NCBI GenBank assembly: GCA_021847605.1
Contig: JAJZQN010000001.1
Span: forward strand, 145,476 to 209,475
Length of the DNA: 64,000 bases
Direction: 5' to 3'
Origin: Pseudomonadota bacterium
GTDB lineage: Bacteria > Pseudomonadota > Alphaproteobacteria > Sphingomonadales > Sphingomonadaceae
Shown here: positions 8,420-17,649 of the stretch, piece after piece
Layout: the number at the start of each line of letters is the position of its first letter
How positions within the stretch are numbered: position 1 is the stretch's first letter
Translations under genes and position numbers: made by a program
The notes under the pieces: model-generated
Told to the model about the DNA's origin: nothing
Databases searched by the model: none
The model's input: only the letters and a program-made list of their open reading frames with translations

Positions 8420-9166
8420 TCACTCGCCCGGTTCGTTGAGCGCAATATCCATGTCGGCCAGCGCCAGCCGCAACAATTCCGCCATGGTCGTGCGCGCCGC
8501 GGCCGTATCGCGTGCGGCAATCGCCTGAAACACGGCGCGATGGTCGGGCAGGGGGTCGCGCGGCATCAACCGTTTGCGATGCTTGAACGTGGTTGTCCAA
8601 CTGACCGCCGCGCCGACCGAACTGGCCAGCGCCTCCAGCGCGTCATTATGGGTCGCGGCCAATATCGCATGGTGGAACCGCTGGTCGGCGGCGCGTCCGT
8701 CGGGCGTGGACAGGCCGAACCGGCCCATATCGGCCAGCGCCGCCTCCATCGTCGCAATCTGTTCGTCGGTGCGGCGTCGCGCGGCGAATTCGGCGGCGGC
8801 AGGCTCTATCACGCCGCGCAGTTCGAACAGGTCGCGGATGAAATTGGCGTCGGGTTCCCCGGCGAACATCCATGCCAGCATTTCGGGGTCCAGCACGTTC
8901 CACCGGCTGCGCGGCAGGACGCGGGTGCCGGCCTTGGGGCGGCTTTCCAGCATCCCCTTGGCAATCAGGATGCGGACCGCCTCGCGATAGGCGGTGCGCG
9001 ATACGCCCAGCCGTTCGGACGCCTCGATCTCACCCTCGAACAGGTCGCCGGGTTTATGGCGGCCGGTCAATATGGCTGTGCCCAGATCGCGGGCAATCGC
9101 CTGATGGATGCGGAGCGCGCCTTCTTCCGGTCCGAAGGGTCCGTCCTTGCGCGCGCTCCCCATCAT
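8420..9166 (-). CDS. GntR-family (FadR/FCD subfamily) regulator of sugar-acid genes
   Basis: The N-terminal winged helix (residues about 18-85) has the GntR pattern ILTGRHKPGDLFEGE and SERLGVSRTAYREAVRILIAKGML. The C-terminal FCD ligand domain has the metal/ligand residues expected in FELRGVIEPAAAEFA, DQRFHHAILAATHN and PDHRAVFQAIAARD. FCD regulators bind sugar acids or other carboxylates. Immediately downstream on the same strand end the aldose dehydrogenase and semialdehyde dehydrogenase genes; it is therefore a good candidate repressor of this cluster, like DgoR of galactonate metabolism. That role is inference from position. Length 248. Confidence 0.88.
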   Translation of the reverse strand: MMGSARKDGPFGPEEGALRIHQAIARDLGTAILTGRHKPGDLFEGEIEASERLGVSRTAYREAVRILIAKGMLESRPKAGTRVLPRSRWNVLDPEMLAWMFAGEPDANFIRDLFELRGVIEPAAAEFAARRRTDEQIATMEAALADMGRFGLSTPDGRAADQRFHHAILAATHNDALEALASSVGAAVSWTTTFKHRKRLMPRDPLPDHRAVFQAIAARDTAAARTTMAELLRLALADMDIALNEPGE

Positions 9167-9181
9167 TTTTCCCCTTGGATG

Positions 9182-10105
9182 TCAGTCCTCAAACGCAGCC
9201 GTAGGGCAATGCCGTCCGCAAAGAAAGGCATCGGCCACCAGACGCAGCGGCGCGGTGTCGGCATCGATGGCTCCGGCGGCCACCAGATCGACGAAACGAC
9301 GATACATGGTGGGATATTCCTCGTCCGGCGCCTTCATTTGCACTTCGCCGTCCAGACGCAGGGTGTTGCCACCCTCCGACAGGAGCAGGCTGCCATTTTT
9401 CGCCTCGACCGCGATGTCCCATGTCTGCGGCCCGGTCTGGCGCCAGTCGAACACGGTGTCGATCGGCGCGCCCGAAGCGGTCGCCATCGACAGGGTGGCA
9501 CCGATCGGCGCCTGCTTGTTCGACGGCACTTCCAGATCCGCCGACAGGACGGTGATCGGTTCGGCGACGATTTCGGTCAGGATCGACAGGGCGTTGATGC
9601 CCGGATCGAACACGCCAAAGCCGCCCGCTTCCCAGATCCAGGGCTGGCCCGGATGCCAGTGCCGCACATCTTCGCGCCACTGGATGGAAATGCGCTCGAC
9701 CGTGCGATCTGCCATCCAAGCCTTGGCCTGCGCCACGGCGGCGGCATAGCGGCTATGCCAGCTGGCATAGAGCGTGACGCCCTGCGCCTTCGCCAGCGCA
9801 GTCAGCGCGTCCACTTCGGACACGGTGGCGCCCGGCGGCTTTTCAAGGAACACATGTTTCCCCGCCAGCAGCGCCTGCCGCGCGGCGGCATAGCGGACCT
9901 GCGGCGGCTGGCACAGGATGACGGCATCCAGTTGGCTTTCGCCCGCCAGCATCGCGCCGAGGTCGGGGTAATTATTCACCCCGTCCCCCTGCGCGTTGCG
10001 GCTGGCGACGGCGACCAGATCGATGCCGTCCACCTGCGCGATCGCGGGCAGATGCTGGTCGCGCGCGATCTTGCCGAGGCCTACCAGACCTGCCCTGATC
10101 GTCAT
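9182..10105 (-). CDS. Gfo/Idh/MocA oxidoreductase, probable D-galactose (or L-arabinose) 1-dehydrogenase
   Basis: The N-terminal Rossmann motif is AGLVGLGKIARDQHLPAI, and the signature EKPPGATVSEVDAL includes the catalytic Lys of the family's EKP motif. ASWHSRYAAAVAQAK and the WREDVRHWHPGQPW segment are like those of D-galactose 1-dehydrogenases that also accept L-arabinose. The enzyme would oxidise the aldose to its lactone. Its start overlaps the stop of the upstream aldehyde dehydrogenase gene by four bases (ATGA), so the two are translationally coupled. Whether galactose, arabinose or both are used cannot be decided here. Confidence 0.85.
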   Translation of the reverse strand: MTIRAGLVGLGKIARDQHLPAIAQVDGIDLVAVASRNAQGDGVNNYPDLGAMLAGESQLDAVILCQPPQVRYAAARQALLAGKHVFLEKPPGATVSEVDALTALAKAQGVTLYASWHSRYAAAVAQAKAWMADRTVERISIQWREDVRHWHPGQPWIWEAGGFGVFDPGINALSILTEIVAEPITVLSADLEVPSNKQAPIGATLSMATASGAPIDTVFDWRQTGPQTWDIAVEAKNGSLLLSEGGNTLRLDGEVQMKAPDEEYPTMYRRFVDLVAAGAIDADTAPLRLVADAFLCGRHCPTAAFED

Positions 10106-11679
10106 GCGGACGCTTCCAGCTTGCCTTCCATACGGCGCGTCAGACCCCAGGGGTTGGCGGCCTGAAGCGCGGGCGGCAGCAGCGCATCGGGAACGTCCTG
10201 ATAGCAGACGGGACGCAGGAAGCGCATCATCGCCAGCGTGCCGACCGACGTGGTGCGGCCGTCCGACGTCGACGGGAAGGGACCGCCATGGACCATGGCA
10301 TGGGTCACTTCGACGCCGGTGGGCCAGCCGTTGGTCAGGATGCGGCCGACCTTGCGGGCGAGCGTGGGCAGCAGGGCGGCGGCATCGGCTTCGTCGCCGT
10401 CCGCCATCTGGAGCGTGGCGGTCAGCTGGCCTTCCAGATCGGCGATGGTCTTGACGACTTCCTCGATGCTGGAGCAGCGGATCAGCACCGACGAGGAGCC
10501 GAACACTTCGTCCGCCAGCTGCGGATTGGCGAAGAAGTTGGCGCTGTCGGTCGAGAAGAACGCGGCCTGACCACGGTTGACGCCTTCCGGTTCGGTGCCG
10601 CGGGCGACGGTGGTGACGCCTTCTGCACCGGCGATGGCGGCGACGCCCTTTTCATAGGCGGCGTGGATGCCCGGCGTCAGCATGACCTGCGGCGCGGCAC
10701 CCGACATGGCAGCAGCGGCCGAGGCGACGAACGTGTCGAGATCCGGGCCGTCGAGCGCGATGACAAGGCCGGGGTTGGTGCAGAACTGGCCCGAACCCAT
10801 GGTCAGCGAACCGACGAAGGCGGCGCCCATCGCTTCGGCGCGGGCGGCGAGCGCGGCGGGCAGAAGGACGACGGGGTTGATCGACGACATTTCCGAATAG
10901 ACCGGGATCGGCTCTTCACGGCCGGCTGCGATCTTCATGAGCGCAATGCCGCCGCCGCGCGATCCGGTGAAGCCGACCGCCTTGATGCGGGCGTCGGATA
11001 CCAGCGCGCCGCCCAGGTCATTGGTGGTGCCGGGCAGGTAGGAGAAGACGCCTTCATGCAGGCCGCTGGCCTTGACCGCTGCTGCAATGGCTCGGGCGAC
11101 CAGTTCGCCGGTGCCGGGGTGGGCGGGGTGGCCCTTCACCACGACGGGGCTGCCGGCGGCGAAGGCCGATGCGGTGTCACCGCCCGCCACCGAGAAGGCG
11201 AGCGGGAAGTTGGATGCGCCGAACACGGCGACCGGGCCGAGCGACTGGTTGACGCGGCGCAGGTCGCTGCGTGGCAGCGGCGCGCGGTCGGGCAGCGCCT
11301 TGTCGATGGTGGCGTCCAGCCAGTCGCCCTGACGCACATAGCTGGCGAACAGGCGAAGCTGACCGACGGTGCGGCCGCGCTCACCCTCCAGACGGGGTCG
11401 GGGCAAGCCGGATTCGGCCATGGCGGTTTCGATCAGCAGGTCGCCGATGGCGACGATCTGGTCCGCGACCGCTTCCAGGAAGCTGGCGCGGGCGTCGGGG
11501 CTGAGCGTCGAAAAGCTCTCGAACGCGGCGTCGGCCAATGCGGCCGCATCGGCGACGTCAGCGGGCGAGGCGTTGGAAAAGGCGACATCGCCCTTGGCGC
11601 CGGTGGCGGGGTGGACGGCGTAGAAAGGCTCGCCGCCGCTGCGCTCGCTCGCGCCGATCAGGATGGATCCGTTGAACAT
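10102..11679 (-). CDS. 2,5-dioxovalerate (alpha-ketoglutaric semialdehyde) dehydrogenase-like aldehyde dehydrogenase
   Basis: This is a 525-residue NADP-type aldehyde dehydrogenase. Visible landmarks are FGASNFPLAFSVAGGD, VVVKGHPAHPGT, GFTGSRGGG, the general base Glu in VYSEMSSINPV and the catalytic Cys in GSGQFCTNPG. This pattern, with the SNFPLAFS signature and an FCTNPGLV active site, is that of KGSA dehydrogenases (AldH/YcbD-like), which turn alpha-ketoglutaric semialdehyde into 2-oxoglutarate, the last step of oxidative pentose and aldarate pathways. It is coupled to the aldose dehydrogenase gene by a four-base overlap. The pentonate keto-deoxy dehydratase that would feed it is not in the window. 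Confidence 0.88.
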   Translation of the reverse strand: MFNGSILIGASERSGGEPFYAVHPATGAKGDVAFSNASPADVADAAALADAAFESFSTLSPDARASFLEAVADQIVAIGDLLIETAMAESGLPRPRLEGERGRTVGQLRLFASYVRQGDWLDATIDKALPDRAPLPRSDLRRVNQSLGPVAVFGASNFPLAFSVAGGDTASAFAAGSPVVVKGHPAHPGTGELVARAIAAAVKASGLHEGVFSYLPGTTNDLGGALVSDARIKAVGFTGSRGGGIALMKIAAGREEPIPVYSEMSSINPVVLLPAALAARAEAMGAAFVGSLTMGSGQFCTNPGLVIALDGPDLDTFVASAAAAMSGAAPQVMLTPGIHAAYEKGVAAIAGAEGVTTVARGTEPEGVNRGQAAFFSTDSANFFANPQLADEVFGSSSVLIRCSSIEEVVKTIADLEGQLTATLQMADGDEADAAALLPTLARKVGRILTNGWPTGVEVTHAMVHGGPFPSTSDGRTTSVGTLAMMRFLRPVCYQDVPDALLPPALQAANPWGLTRRMEGKLEASA

Positions 11680-11840
11680 GGCTGTCTCCAGAATAGGGGT
11701 TAGGGATGTCTGGCTAGACGGTCATGCCGAAAAGGGTTGACCCTTTTGCGGCACGATCAATGCGTATTTCGAAATGAAAGGAGGCGGTGGTTCAGATAGA
11801 GAGCCGCCGCCCCCTTTCAATCCCGGGAACAAGGCCGGGA

Positions 11841-13643
11841 TTAATGATTATCGCGCGGCAGGCCCATGGTCTGGGCGATGCGCTGATATTTCTCCGCGCC
11901 CTCCAGAATGGCGCCGGTGTTCATCTGGCCGACGACCGAACGCTGAATTTCCTGCCACGGCGTCTGCGACGCGGGATATTTGAACCCGCCTTCGGCTACC
12001 AGCTTGGTGCGGCGTGCTTCCAGTTCCTCGTCGGAAATCAGGACGTTCACGACACCCTTCTTCAGGTCCATGCGTACCCGATCGCCGGTTTCCAGCAGGG
12101 CAAGGCCACCCATCGCCGCCGCTTCGGGCGAGGCGTTCAGGATCGACGGGCTGCCCGATGTGCCGGACTGACGGCCATCGCCGATGCAGGGCAGGGCCGA
12201 TACGCCTTCGGTGATGAGGTAGGCGGGCGGACGCATGTTCACGACTTCGGCCGCGCCGGGATAGCCGATCGGGCCGGCGCCGCGCATGAACATCAGCGTA
12301 TCGGGCGTGATGCCGACCGACGGATCGTCGATGCGGTGGTGATAATCTTCCGGGCCATCGAACACGACGGCCGGGCCTTCGAACGCTTCGGGATCGTCGG
12401 GGTTCGACAGGTAACGCAGGCGGAATTCTTCACTGATGACGCTCGTCTTCATGACGGCGGCATCGAACAGATTGCCCGACAGGACCAGGAAGCCGGCTTC
12501 CTCCTTCATCGGCTGGTTGAACGGACGGATGACCTTTTCATCCTCGATCTCCACGCCCTTGCAATTTTCGCCCATGGTCTTGCCATTGACGGTCATCGCG
12601 CCTTCCTTGATCAGACCCTGGTCGATCAACTGGCTGATGACGGCGGGCAGGCCGCCTGCGCGATAATAGTCTTCGCCCAGATATTCGCCGGCCGGCTGCA
12701 TGTTGACCAGCAGGGGAACCTTGTGGCCGACGGTTTCCCAATCCTTGAGCGGCAGGTCGACGCCCATGTGGCGTGCGATCGCGCTCAGGTGGATCGGCGC
12801 ATTGGTCGAACCGCCGATGGCCGAATTGGCGACGATGGCGTTGTGGAAGGCGTCGAGCGTCATGATGTCGGACGGCTTCAGGTCTTCATGCACCATTTCC
12901 ACGATGCGCTTGCCGGTGCGATAGGCGGCTTCCTGACGGTCGCGATAGGGGGCGGGGATCGCCGCGCTGCCGGGCAGCATCATGCCCAGCGCTTCGGCCA
13001 GTGCGTTCATGGTGCTGGCGGTGCCCATGGTGTTGCAGAAGCCGGTCGAGGGAGCCGACGACGCCACCAGCTTGATGAAGCCTTCATCGTCGATCTTGCC
13101 GGCGGCCAGCAACTGGCGGCCATGCCATACGATGGTGCCGGAACCGGTGCGCTCACCCTTGTGCCAGCCGTTCAGCATCGGGCCGACCGACAAAGCGATG
13201 GCGGGGATGTTGACGGTGGCGGCCGCCATCAGCAGCGCCGGGGTGGTCTTGTCGCAACCGCTGGTCAGGATCACGCCGTCGAGCGGATAACCATACATGG
13301 CTTCGACCAGACCCAGATAGGCGAGGTTGCGGTCAAGGCCGGCGGTCGGGCGCTTGCCGGTTTCCTGAATCGGGTGAACCGGGAATTCCAGCGCAATGCC
13401 GCCCATTTCGCGAATGCCTTCGCGCATGCGTTCGGCCAGAACGAGGTGATGGCGGTTGCAGGGGCTAAGGTCGCTGCCGGTCTGGGCGATGCCGATGATC
13501 GGCTTGCCACTGCGCAGTTCCTCCAGGCTCAGGCCGAAGTTCAGATAGCGCTCCAGATAGAGCGACGTCATGTCGATATTGTCTGGGTTGTCGAACCAGG
13601 CGCGGCTGCGCAGCTTCGGGGCGGGCTTGGACGAATCGCTCAT
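11841..13643 (-). CDS. IlvD/EDD-family sugar-acid dehydratase (arabonate/galactonate/xylonate type)
   Basis: The enzyme removes water from a sugar acid to give a 2-keto-3-deoxy acid. Three iron-sulfur cysteines are visible: in [22 protein letters not shown] and [12 protein letters not shown]. Other family landmarks are [22 protein letters not shown], and [17 protein letters not shown] near the C terminus. Length about 600 and the [12 protein letters not shown] terminus place it in the pentonate/hexonate dehydratase branch rather than in IlvD proper. I chose the ATG at 13643; the frame extends nine codons upstream without support. It is divergent from dgoK-dgoA, so D-galactonate is a likely substrate, with L-arabonate as alternative. 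Confidence 0.9.
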   Translation of the reverse strand: MSDSSKPAPKLRSRAWFDNPDNIDMTSLYLERYLNFGLSLEELRSGKPIIGIAQTGSDLSPCNRHHLVLAERMREGIREMGGIALEFPVHPIQETGKRPTAGLDRNLAYLGLVEAMYGYPLDGVILTSGCDKTTPALLMAAATVNIPAIALSVGPMLNGWHKGERTGSGTIVWHGRQLLAAGKIDDEGFIKLVASSAPSTGFCNTMGTASTMNALAEALGMMLPGSAAIPAPYRDRQEAAYRTGKRIVEMVHEDLKPSDIMTLDAFHNAIVANSAIGGSTNAPIHLSAIARHMGVDLPLKDWETVGHKVPLLVNMQPAGEYLGEDYYRAGGLPAVISQLIDQGLIKEGAMTVNGKTMGENCKGVEIEDEKVIRPFNQPMKEEAGFLVLSGNLFDAAVMKTSVISEEFRLRYLSNPDDPEAFEGPAVVFDGPEDYHHRIDDPSVGITPDTLMFMRGAGPIGYPGAAEVVNMRPPAYLITEGVSALPCIGDGRQSGTSGSPSILNASPEAAAMGGLALLETGDRVRMDLKKGVVNVLISDEELEARRTKLVAEGGFKYPASQTPWQEIQRSVVGQMNTGAILEGAEKYQRIAQTMGLPRDNH

Positions 13644-13741
13644 GGGGCATCCTGACGCTAAAATGGGCATGGCGCGTTGACGCGCTCGCCATCCTGATAT
13701 ACTCAGACAAATAATATTTCAAGCGGTGGTTTAGAGGTTTT

Positions 13742-13777
13742 GTGAGCGCTACCATTAATTTTTTCCGCTACGCTCAC
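13742..13777. promoter_or_regulatory. Inverted repeat before dgoK, candidate operator
   Basis: GTGAGCG (13742-13748) is repeated inverted as CGCTCAC (13771-13777), with a 22-base AT-rich centre. It lies in the 136-base divergent gap between the dehydratase gene and dgoK and ends two bases before the dgoK ATG, so no Shine-Dalgarno sequence is visible there. It could be an operator or an RNA hairpin over the start codon; neither is demonstrated. Confidence 0.35.
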
Positions 13778-13779
13778 CC

Positions 13780-14679
13780 ATGACCGGCACCCATATCATC
13801 GGCGATTGGGGCACCAGCCGCCTGCGCCTGTTTCGCATATCGGATGGTCATATTGTTGCCCGCCGCGACGGGCCGGGCATCGGTAAGGTTGGACAGGGGG
13901 CAGAACAGGCTCTGGCTGAAACCATCGCGCCGTTGATGGCTGATGGCGCACCCGATGAGATCGCCTTGTGCGGCATGATCGGCGCCCGCGACATATGGGT
14001 GGAGGCGCCCTATGCCGATTGCCCGGCCACTATGGATGACTGGCGCGCGGCGGCTGTGCGGTTCGACTGGCGCGGCGTGCCGCTGTCCATCATGGCGGGG
14101 CTGGCCTGTGTCGGGTCAGACCGGATCGCGGACGTCATGCGGGATGAGGAAACGCAGATATTCGGCGCATTCCGCCTTCATCCGCAACTGGGGCAGGGGC
14201 GTCGCCTGATCGTCCTGCCCGGCACGCATAATAAATGGGTGCTGGTGGAGGATGGACGCATCCTGTCCTTCCGCACCATGCCGACCGGCGAGTTGTTTGC
14301 CCTGTTGCGCGATCAGTCGGTGCTGGGGCCAAAGGATATGAGCGGCGACGCCGTGCAGCAGCAGGCCGGTTTTACAGAGGGGCTGGCGCGGGCCGGGGAC
14401 GGCCGTCTGCTCGCTTCGCTCTTTGCGGCGCGATCGATGCGGTTGCGGGCAGGGCGCTCGTCCGACTGGGCGGCGGGCTATCTGTCCGGCCTGCTGATCG
14501 GCTGCGAAGTGCGGGAGGCCATGGCGCTTCTGCCCGCCGAGCAGGATGTGACGCTGATCGGTGACGGCCGACTGTCGGACCTTTATGGGCAGGCGCTTGG
14601 TGCCATGGGCGTGGTGAGCCGACGCCTCGATGGCGAAGTCTGCGCGCTCGCCGGGCTTGGATTTGTGGAGACGGAATAA
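13780..14679 (+). CDS. dgoK: 2-dehydro-3-deoxygalactonokinase
   Basis: DgoK phosphorylates 2-keto-3-deoxygalactonate at C6 with ATP. The N terminus GDWGTSRLRLFRI is the phosphate-binding motif of this kinase family, followed by GMIGARDIWVEAPY, the VLPGTHNKWV signature and a C-terminal GCEVREAM/VTLIGDGRLSDLY nucleotide-binding region. Length 299 is standard. It is followed two bases later by dgoA and is divergent from the sugar-acid dehydratase, making a compact De Ley-Doudoroff module. Confidence 0.93.
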   Translation: MTGTHIIGDWGTSRLRLFRISDGHIVARRDGPGIGKVGQGAEQALAETIAPLMADGAPDEIALCGMIGARDIWVEAPYADCPATMDDWRAAAVRFDWRGVPLSIMAGLACVGSDRIADVMRDEETQIFGAFRLHPQLGQGRRLIVLPGTHNKWVLVEDGRILSFRTMPTGELFALLRDQSVLGPKDMSGDAVQQQAGFTEGLARAGDGRLLASLFAARSMRLRAGRSSDWAAGYLSGLLIGCEVREAMALLPAEQDVTLIGDGRLSDLYGQALGAMGVVSRRLDGEVCALAGLGFVETE

Positions 14680-14681
14680 TC

Positions 14682-15314
14682 ATGACCATCGACGATCTTC
14701 TGGCCGATGGCGCGCCGCCCATTGCCGCGATCCTGCGCGGCATTCGCCCCGACGAGGCGGTCGACATCGCCGCCGCTCTGGTCGATGCGGGGCTGCGCAT
14801 ATTGGAAGTGCCGTTCAATTCGCCCGATCCGCTGGTCAGTATTGCGGCCATGCAGGCGGCATTTGGCGATCGCGCGATCATCGGCGGCGGCACGGTGTTG
14901 AGCGTCGAGGCGGTGGAGGCGCTGCATGGCGCGGGCGGGCGCATCATGGTGACGCCCAATACCGACACCGCCGTCATCGCACGGGGCGCGGAACTCGGGC
15001 TTGAACTATTGCCCGGCTTCATGACGCCCAGCGAAGCCTTTGCTGCCATCGGCGCGGGTGCGCGGCGGATCAAGCTGTTCCCGGCCGCCCGGCTCGGTGC
15101 ATCCTATGTGAAGGCGATCAGGGATGTGCTGCCGCGTGACGTTGGCGTGTGGGCGGTGGGGGGCACGGGCGCCGACACGATCGGCGAATGGCTGGCGGGC
15201 GGATGCGAAGGCATCGGCGTGGGCGGTGCGCTTTATCGTCCGGGTGACGATGCAAAGATCGTGGGCCAACGTGGCGCGGAACTGGTCGCTGCATGGAAGG
15301 CGGCGAAGGGCTAA
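14682..15314 (+). CDS. dgoA: 2-dehydro-3-deoxy-6-phosphogalactonate aldolase
   Basis: This class I aldolase splits KDPGal to pyruvate and glyceraldehyde 3-phosphate. Landmarks are PPIAAILRGIRPDEA with the catalytic Glu region (ILEVPFNSPDP), IGGGTVLSVEAV, and the Schiff-base lysine in ARRIKLFPAARLG. Length 210 matches. The very similar KDPG aldolase (Eda) is the alternative, but the adjacent dgoK and the NSPDP motif favour DgoA. It is two bases downstream of dgoK and presumably in one transcript with it. Confidence 0.93.
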   Translation: MTIDDLLADGAPPIAAILRGIRPDEAVDIAAALVDAGLRILEVPFNSPDPLVSIAAMQAAFGDRAIIGGGTVLSVEAVEALHGAGGRIMVTPNTDTAVIARGAELGLELLPGFMTPSEAFAAIGAGARRIKLFPAARLGASYVKAIRDVLPRDVGVWAVGGTGADTIGEWLAGGCEGIGVGGALYRPGDDAKIVGQRGAELVAAWKAAKG

Positions 15315-15331
15315 GGTGTCTTTTTATCCGG

Positions 15332-15462
15332 CCTGTCCTACATGCAGGCGGCAGGGCATGATGGGCGTAACATTGTTTGCTTGGCTTTCCGATATATTCA
15401 AACACTGGTAATCTTATTTCAAAATTGCCGGGAAATATGGGAAGCTAAGCGCTCTCGCTCCA
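15332..15462. other. Conserved AT-rich intergenic element, copy B
   Basis: This gap between the convergent dgoA and hybrid kinase genes matches the region upstream of the exopolysaccharide glycosyltransferase gene (56362-56511). Shared blocks in the same order are CCTGTCCTACA, a GCTTG-CGATA-TTCA stretch, GGTAAT, then after exactly 15 bases the identical 16-mer CCGGGAAATATGGGAA (here 15428-15443), then CTAA and GCTCC-AC. No gene starts downstream on the plus strand. Its function is unknown. Confidence 0.6.
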
Positions 15463-15479
15463 ACATCGGATCGCGGCGA

Positions 15480-17522
15480 TCAGGCCGCTTCGGTCGCCCG
15501 GTCCAGCATCTCGCGAACCCGCGCCGCCAATGCGCCATAGCTGAAGGGTTTTGTCAGCAACTCGACCCCTTCGTCCAGTCGGCCATGGTGGACGATGGCA
15601 TTGCGGGCATAGCCGGTGGTGAACAGCACCCGCAGGTCCGGTTGCATCGCCTGCGCCTCCCGCGCCAGATCGGCGCCGGTCATCCCACCGGGCAGGATGA
15701 CATCGGTAAAGAGCAGGTCGACCGGCGCATCACTGGCCTCCAATTGCTCCAGCGCCTGTCGCGCATTGCCGGCGGCAATCACGCGATAGCCCAGCTCGCT
15801 CAGCACCTCGACCGAAAAGGCGCGGACATTCTCGTCATCCTCGCACAGCAGGATGGTTTCGCTGCCCCCCGCGACGGGGAGCTGTTCGCTGTCTTCGGTC
15901 ATGTCGGGGATGGGCAGAGCGCCGGCATGACGGGGCAGATAGAGTTTGACGCACGTCCCCATTCCCCGTTCGGAATAGACGCGCATATAACCGCCCGATT
16001 GCTTGATGAAGCCATAGACCATCGACAGGCCAAGGCCGGTGCCGCGTCCCACTTCCTTCGTGGTGAAAAAGGGGTCGATTGCCTGCGCCAGCGTCGCTTC
16101 ATCCATGCCATCGCCCGTATCGGTCATGCCGATCATGACATAATGACCCGGCTTGATATCGCCTTCATGCCGGGCGAGGCGAGCGTCCACATCGACATTG
16201 GCGACTTCCATGGTCAACCGTCCGCCATTTGGCATGGCATCGCGTGCATTGACCGCCAGATTCAACAGCGCATTTTCCATCTGGTTGACGTCAATGGCGA
16301 TCGGCCAGGCATCGCATGCGCCGACCGTTGTAATCTCGATGGCTTCATTCAGCGTCCGCTGAAGCAGGCCCGACATGCTCTCGATCAATTGATTGGGGTC
16401 GATCGGGCGGGGGGCCAGCGGTTGGCGGCGGGAAAAGGCCAGCAGGCGCTGCGTCAGCGTCGCGGCCCGGTTCGCCCCGGCCGCCGCATTGGTCGCCATG
16501 CGGCGCAGCTTCGCTTCTTCGGGCGGCAGGCTGCGCAGCATCAAATCCAGATTGCCGGTCACGATCTGAAGCAGATTGTTAAAGTCATGGGCGATGCCGC
16601 CGGTCAACTGGCCCAGCGTCTCCATCTTCTGCGCCTGCCTCAACGCGGCCTCCGTATCGGCCAGCATCTGTGCGTCGGTCCGTTGCTGCGTCACGTCACG
16701 CGCCACGCAGTAGATCAGGTGCCCCTCCGGAACGGCGGTCCAGCTAAAGGTGCGATAATGGCCGTCCTTGGTGCGGAACCGGTTTTCGAAGCGCAGCACG
16801 GTTTCGCCATCCGCCAGATCGGCTACCCGTTCACGGGTCTTGGAAATATCGTCAGGATGTTCCATCCATTGCGATGTGCGGCCTACCAGTTCCGCTTCGC
16901 TCCATCCCAATATTTCGGTCCAGGCGGGGCTGACTGACAGCCATGTGCCGTTGGTGTCGGCGATCAGAAACGGATCGCGCGCCAGCGCCCACAGGCGGTT
17001 GCGGTCGGCCATCATCGCCCGCTCCGCCAGCACGCGCTGCGTCGTTTCGCTGACGATGCACAGCACACCGCCGATGCTGCCGTCCGCCTCGAACACCGGG
17101 GAATAGGATATGTCGAAAAATACTTCCTCGCCGCGCCCGCCATCACGCTCGATATAGAAAGGGCGATCCCTGGCGTGCAGCGTCTCGCCGGTATCCAGCA
17201 CCGATTGCAGCAGCGGTCCCAGATCGTCCCATAATTCCGCCCACCCTTCGCGGGCGGGACGCCCCAGCACATGGGGGTGTTTGTCGCCGATGGTCGGCGC
17301 ATAGGCCTCATTATAAAGGGCGCTGAAATCCGGTCCCCAGAACAGCACGATCTCCGCTCTGGCCGACAGCATCAGGCGTACGGTGGAAATCAGGCTGGGC
17401 GACCAGCTCTCGACCGGGCCTAGCGGCGAGCGCGCATCCAGTGCCGCCGTCAGGACGCCCAATGGTCCCTGTGCGGCGATCATCGCGCTGATGCTGTTCG
17501 TCCTCGACATTGTGGTCGCCAC
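15480..17522 (-). CDS. PAS-containing hybrid histidine kinase with C-terminal receiver
   Basis: Order: a PAS/GAF-like sensor (about 1-170, FWGPDFSALYNEAYAP), a second PAS with PAC (about 175-300), a HisKA dimerisation domain with the phospho-accepting His in GGIAHDFNNLLQ, an ATPase domain (N-box NALLNLAVNARDAMP, G1 DTGDGM, G2 GRGTGLGLS) and a receiver domain (CEDDE, LLFTDVILP, TKPFSYG). No membrane segment is seen, so it is probably cytoplasmic. I chose the GTG at 17522 because CCGGGAGG lies six bases upstream; ATGs at 17528 and 17510 are alternatives. The arrangement resembles blue-light or general stress-type kinases, but the signal is unknown. It is divergent from ctaA. Confidence 0.92.
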   Translation of the reverse strand: MATTMSRTNSISAMIAAQGPLGVLTAALDARSPLGPVESWSPSLISTVRLMLSARAEIVLFWGPDFSALYNEAYAPTIGDKHPHVLGRPAREGWAELWDDLGPLLQSVLDTGETLHARDRPFYIERDGGRGEEVFFDISYSPVFEADGSIGGVLCIVSETTQRVLAERAMMADRNRLWALARDPFLIADTNGTWLSVSPAWTEILGWSEAELVGRTSQWMEHPDDISKTRERVADLADGETVLRFENRFRTKDGHYRTFSWTAVPEGHLIYCVARDVTQQRTDAQMLADTEAALRQAQKMETLGQLTGGIAHDFNNLLQIVTGNLDLMLRSLPPEEAKLRRMATNAAAGANRAATLTQRLLAFSRRQPLAPRPIDPNQLIESMSGLLQRTLNEAIEITTVGACDAWPIAIDVNQMENALLNLAVNARDAMPNGGRLTMEVANVDVDARLARHEGDIKPGHYVMIGMTDTGDGMDEATLAQAIDPFFTTKEVGRGTGLGLSMVYGFIKQSGGYMRVYSERGMGTCVKLYLPRHAGALPIPDMTEDSEQLPVAGGSETILLCEDDENVRAFSVEVLSELGYRVIAAGNARQALEQLEASDAPVDLLFTDVILPGGMTGADLAREAQAMQPDLRVLFTTGYARNAIVHHGRLDEGVELLTKPFSYGALAARVREMLDRATEAA

Positions 17523-17649
17523 GTACATCCTCCCGGTTCGCAAACTACGCGCGCGGTGGCTTTTGTATCCGCCCCATGCTGGTCCTATGTCCTTTTGTCC
17601 AACCTGTCTTTCTCTTGAAACATGGTCGGCATGGGCGCATGGACCGCGC

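Noticed and set aside
11787..13655. 622-codon open frame antisense to the sugar-acid dehydratase
   Set aside because: Shadow of a gene with three clear iron-sulfur cysteines; the antisense product has no motif.
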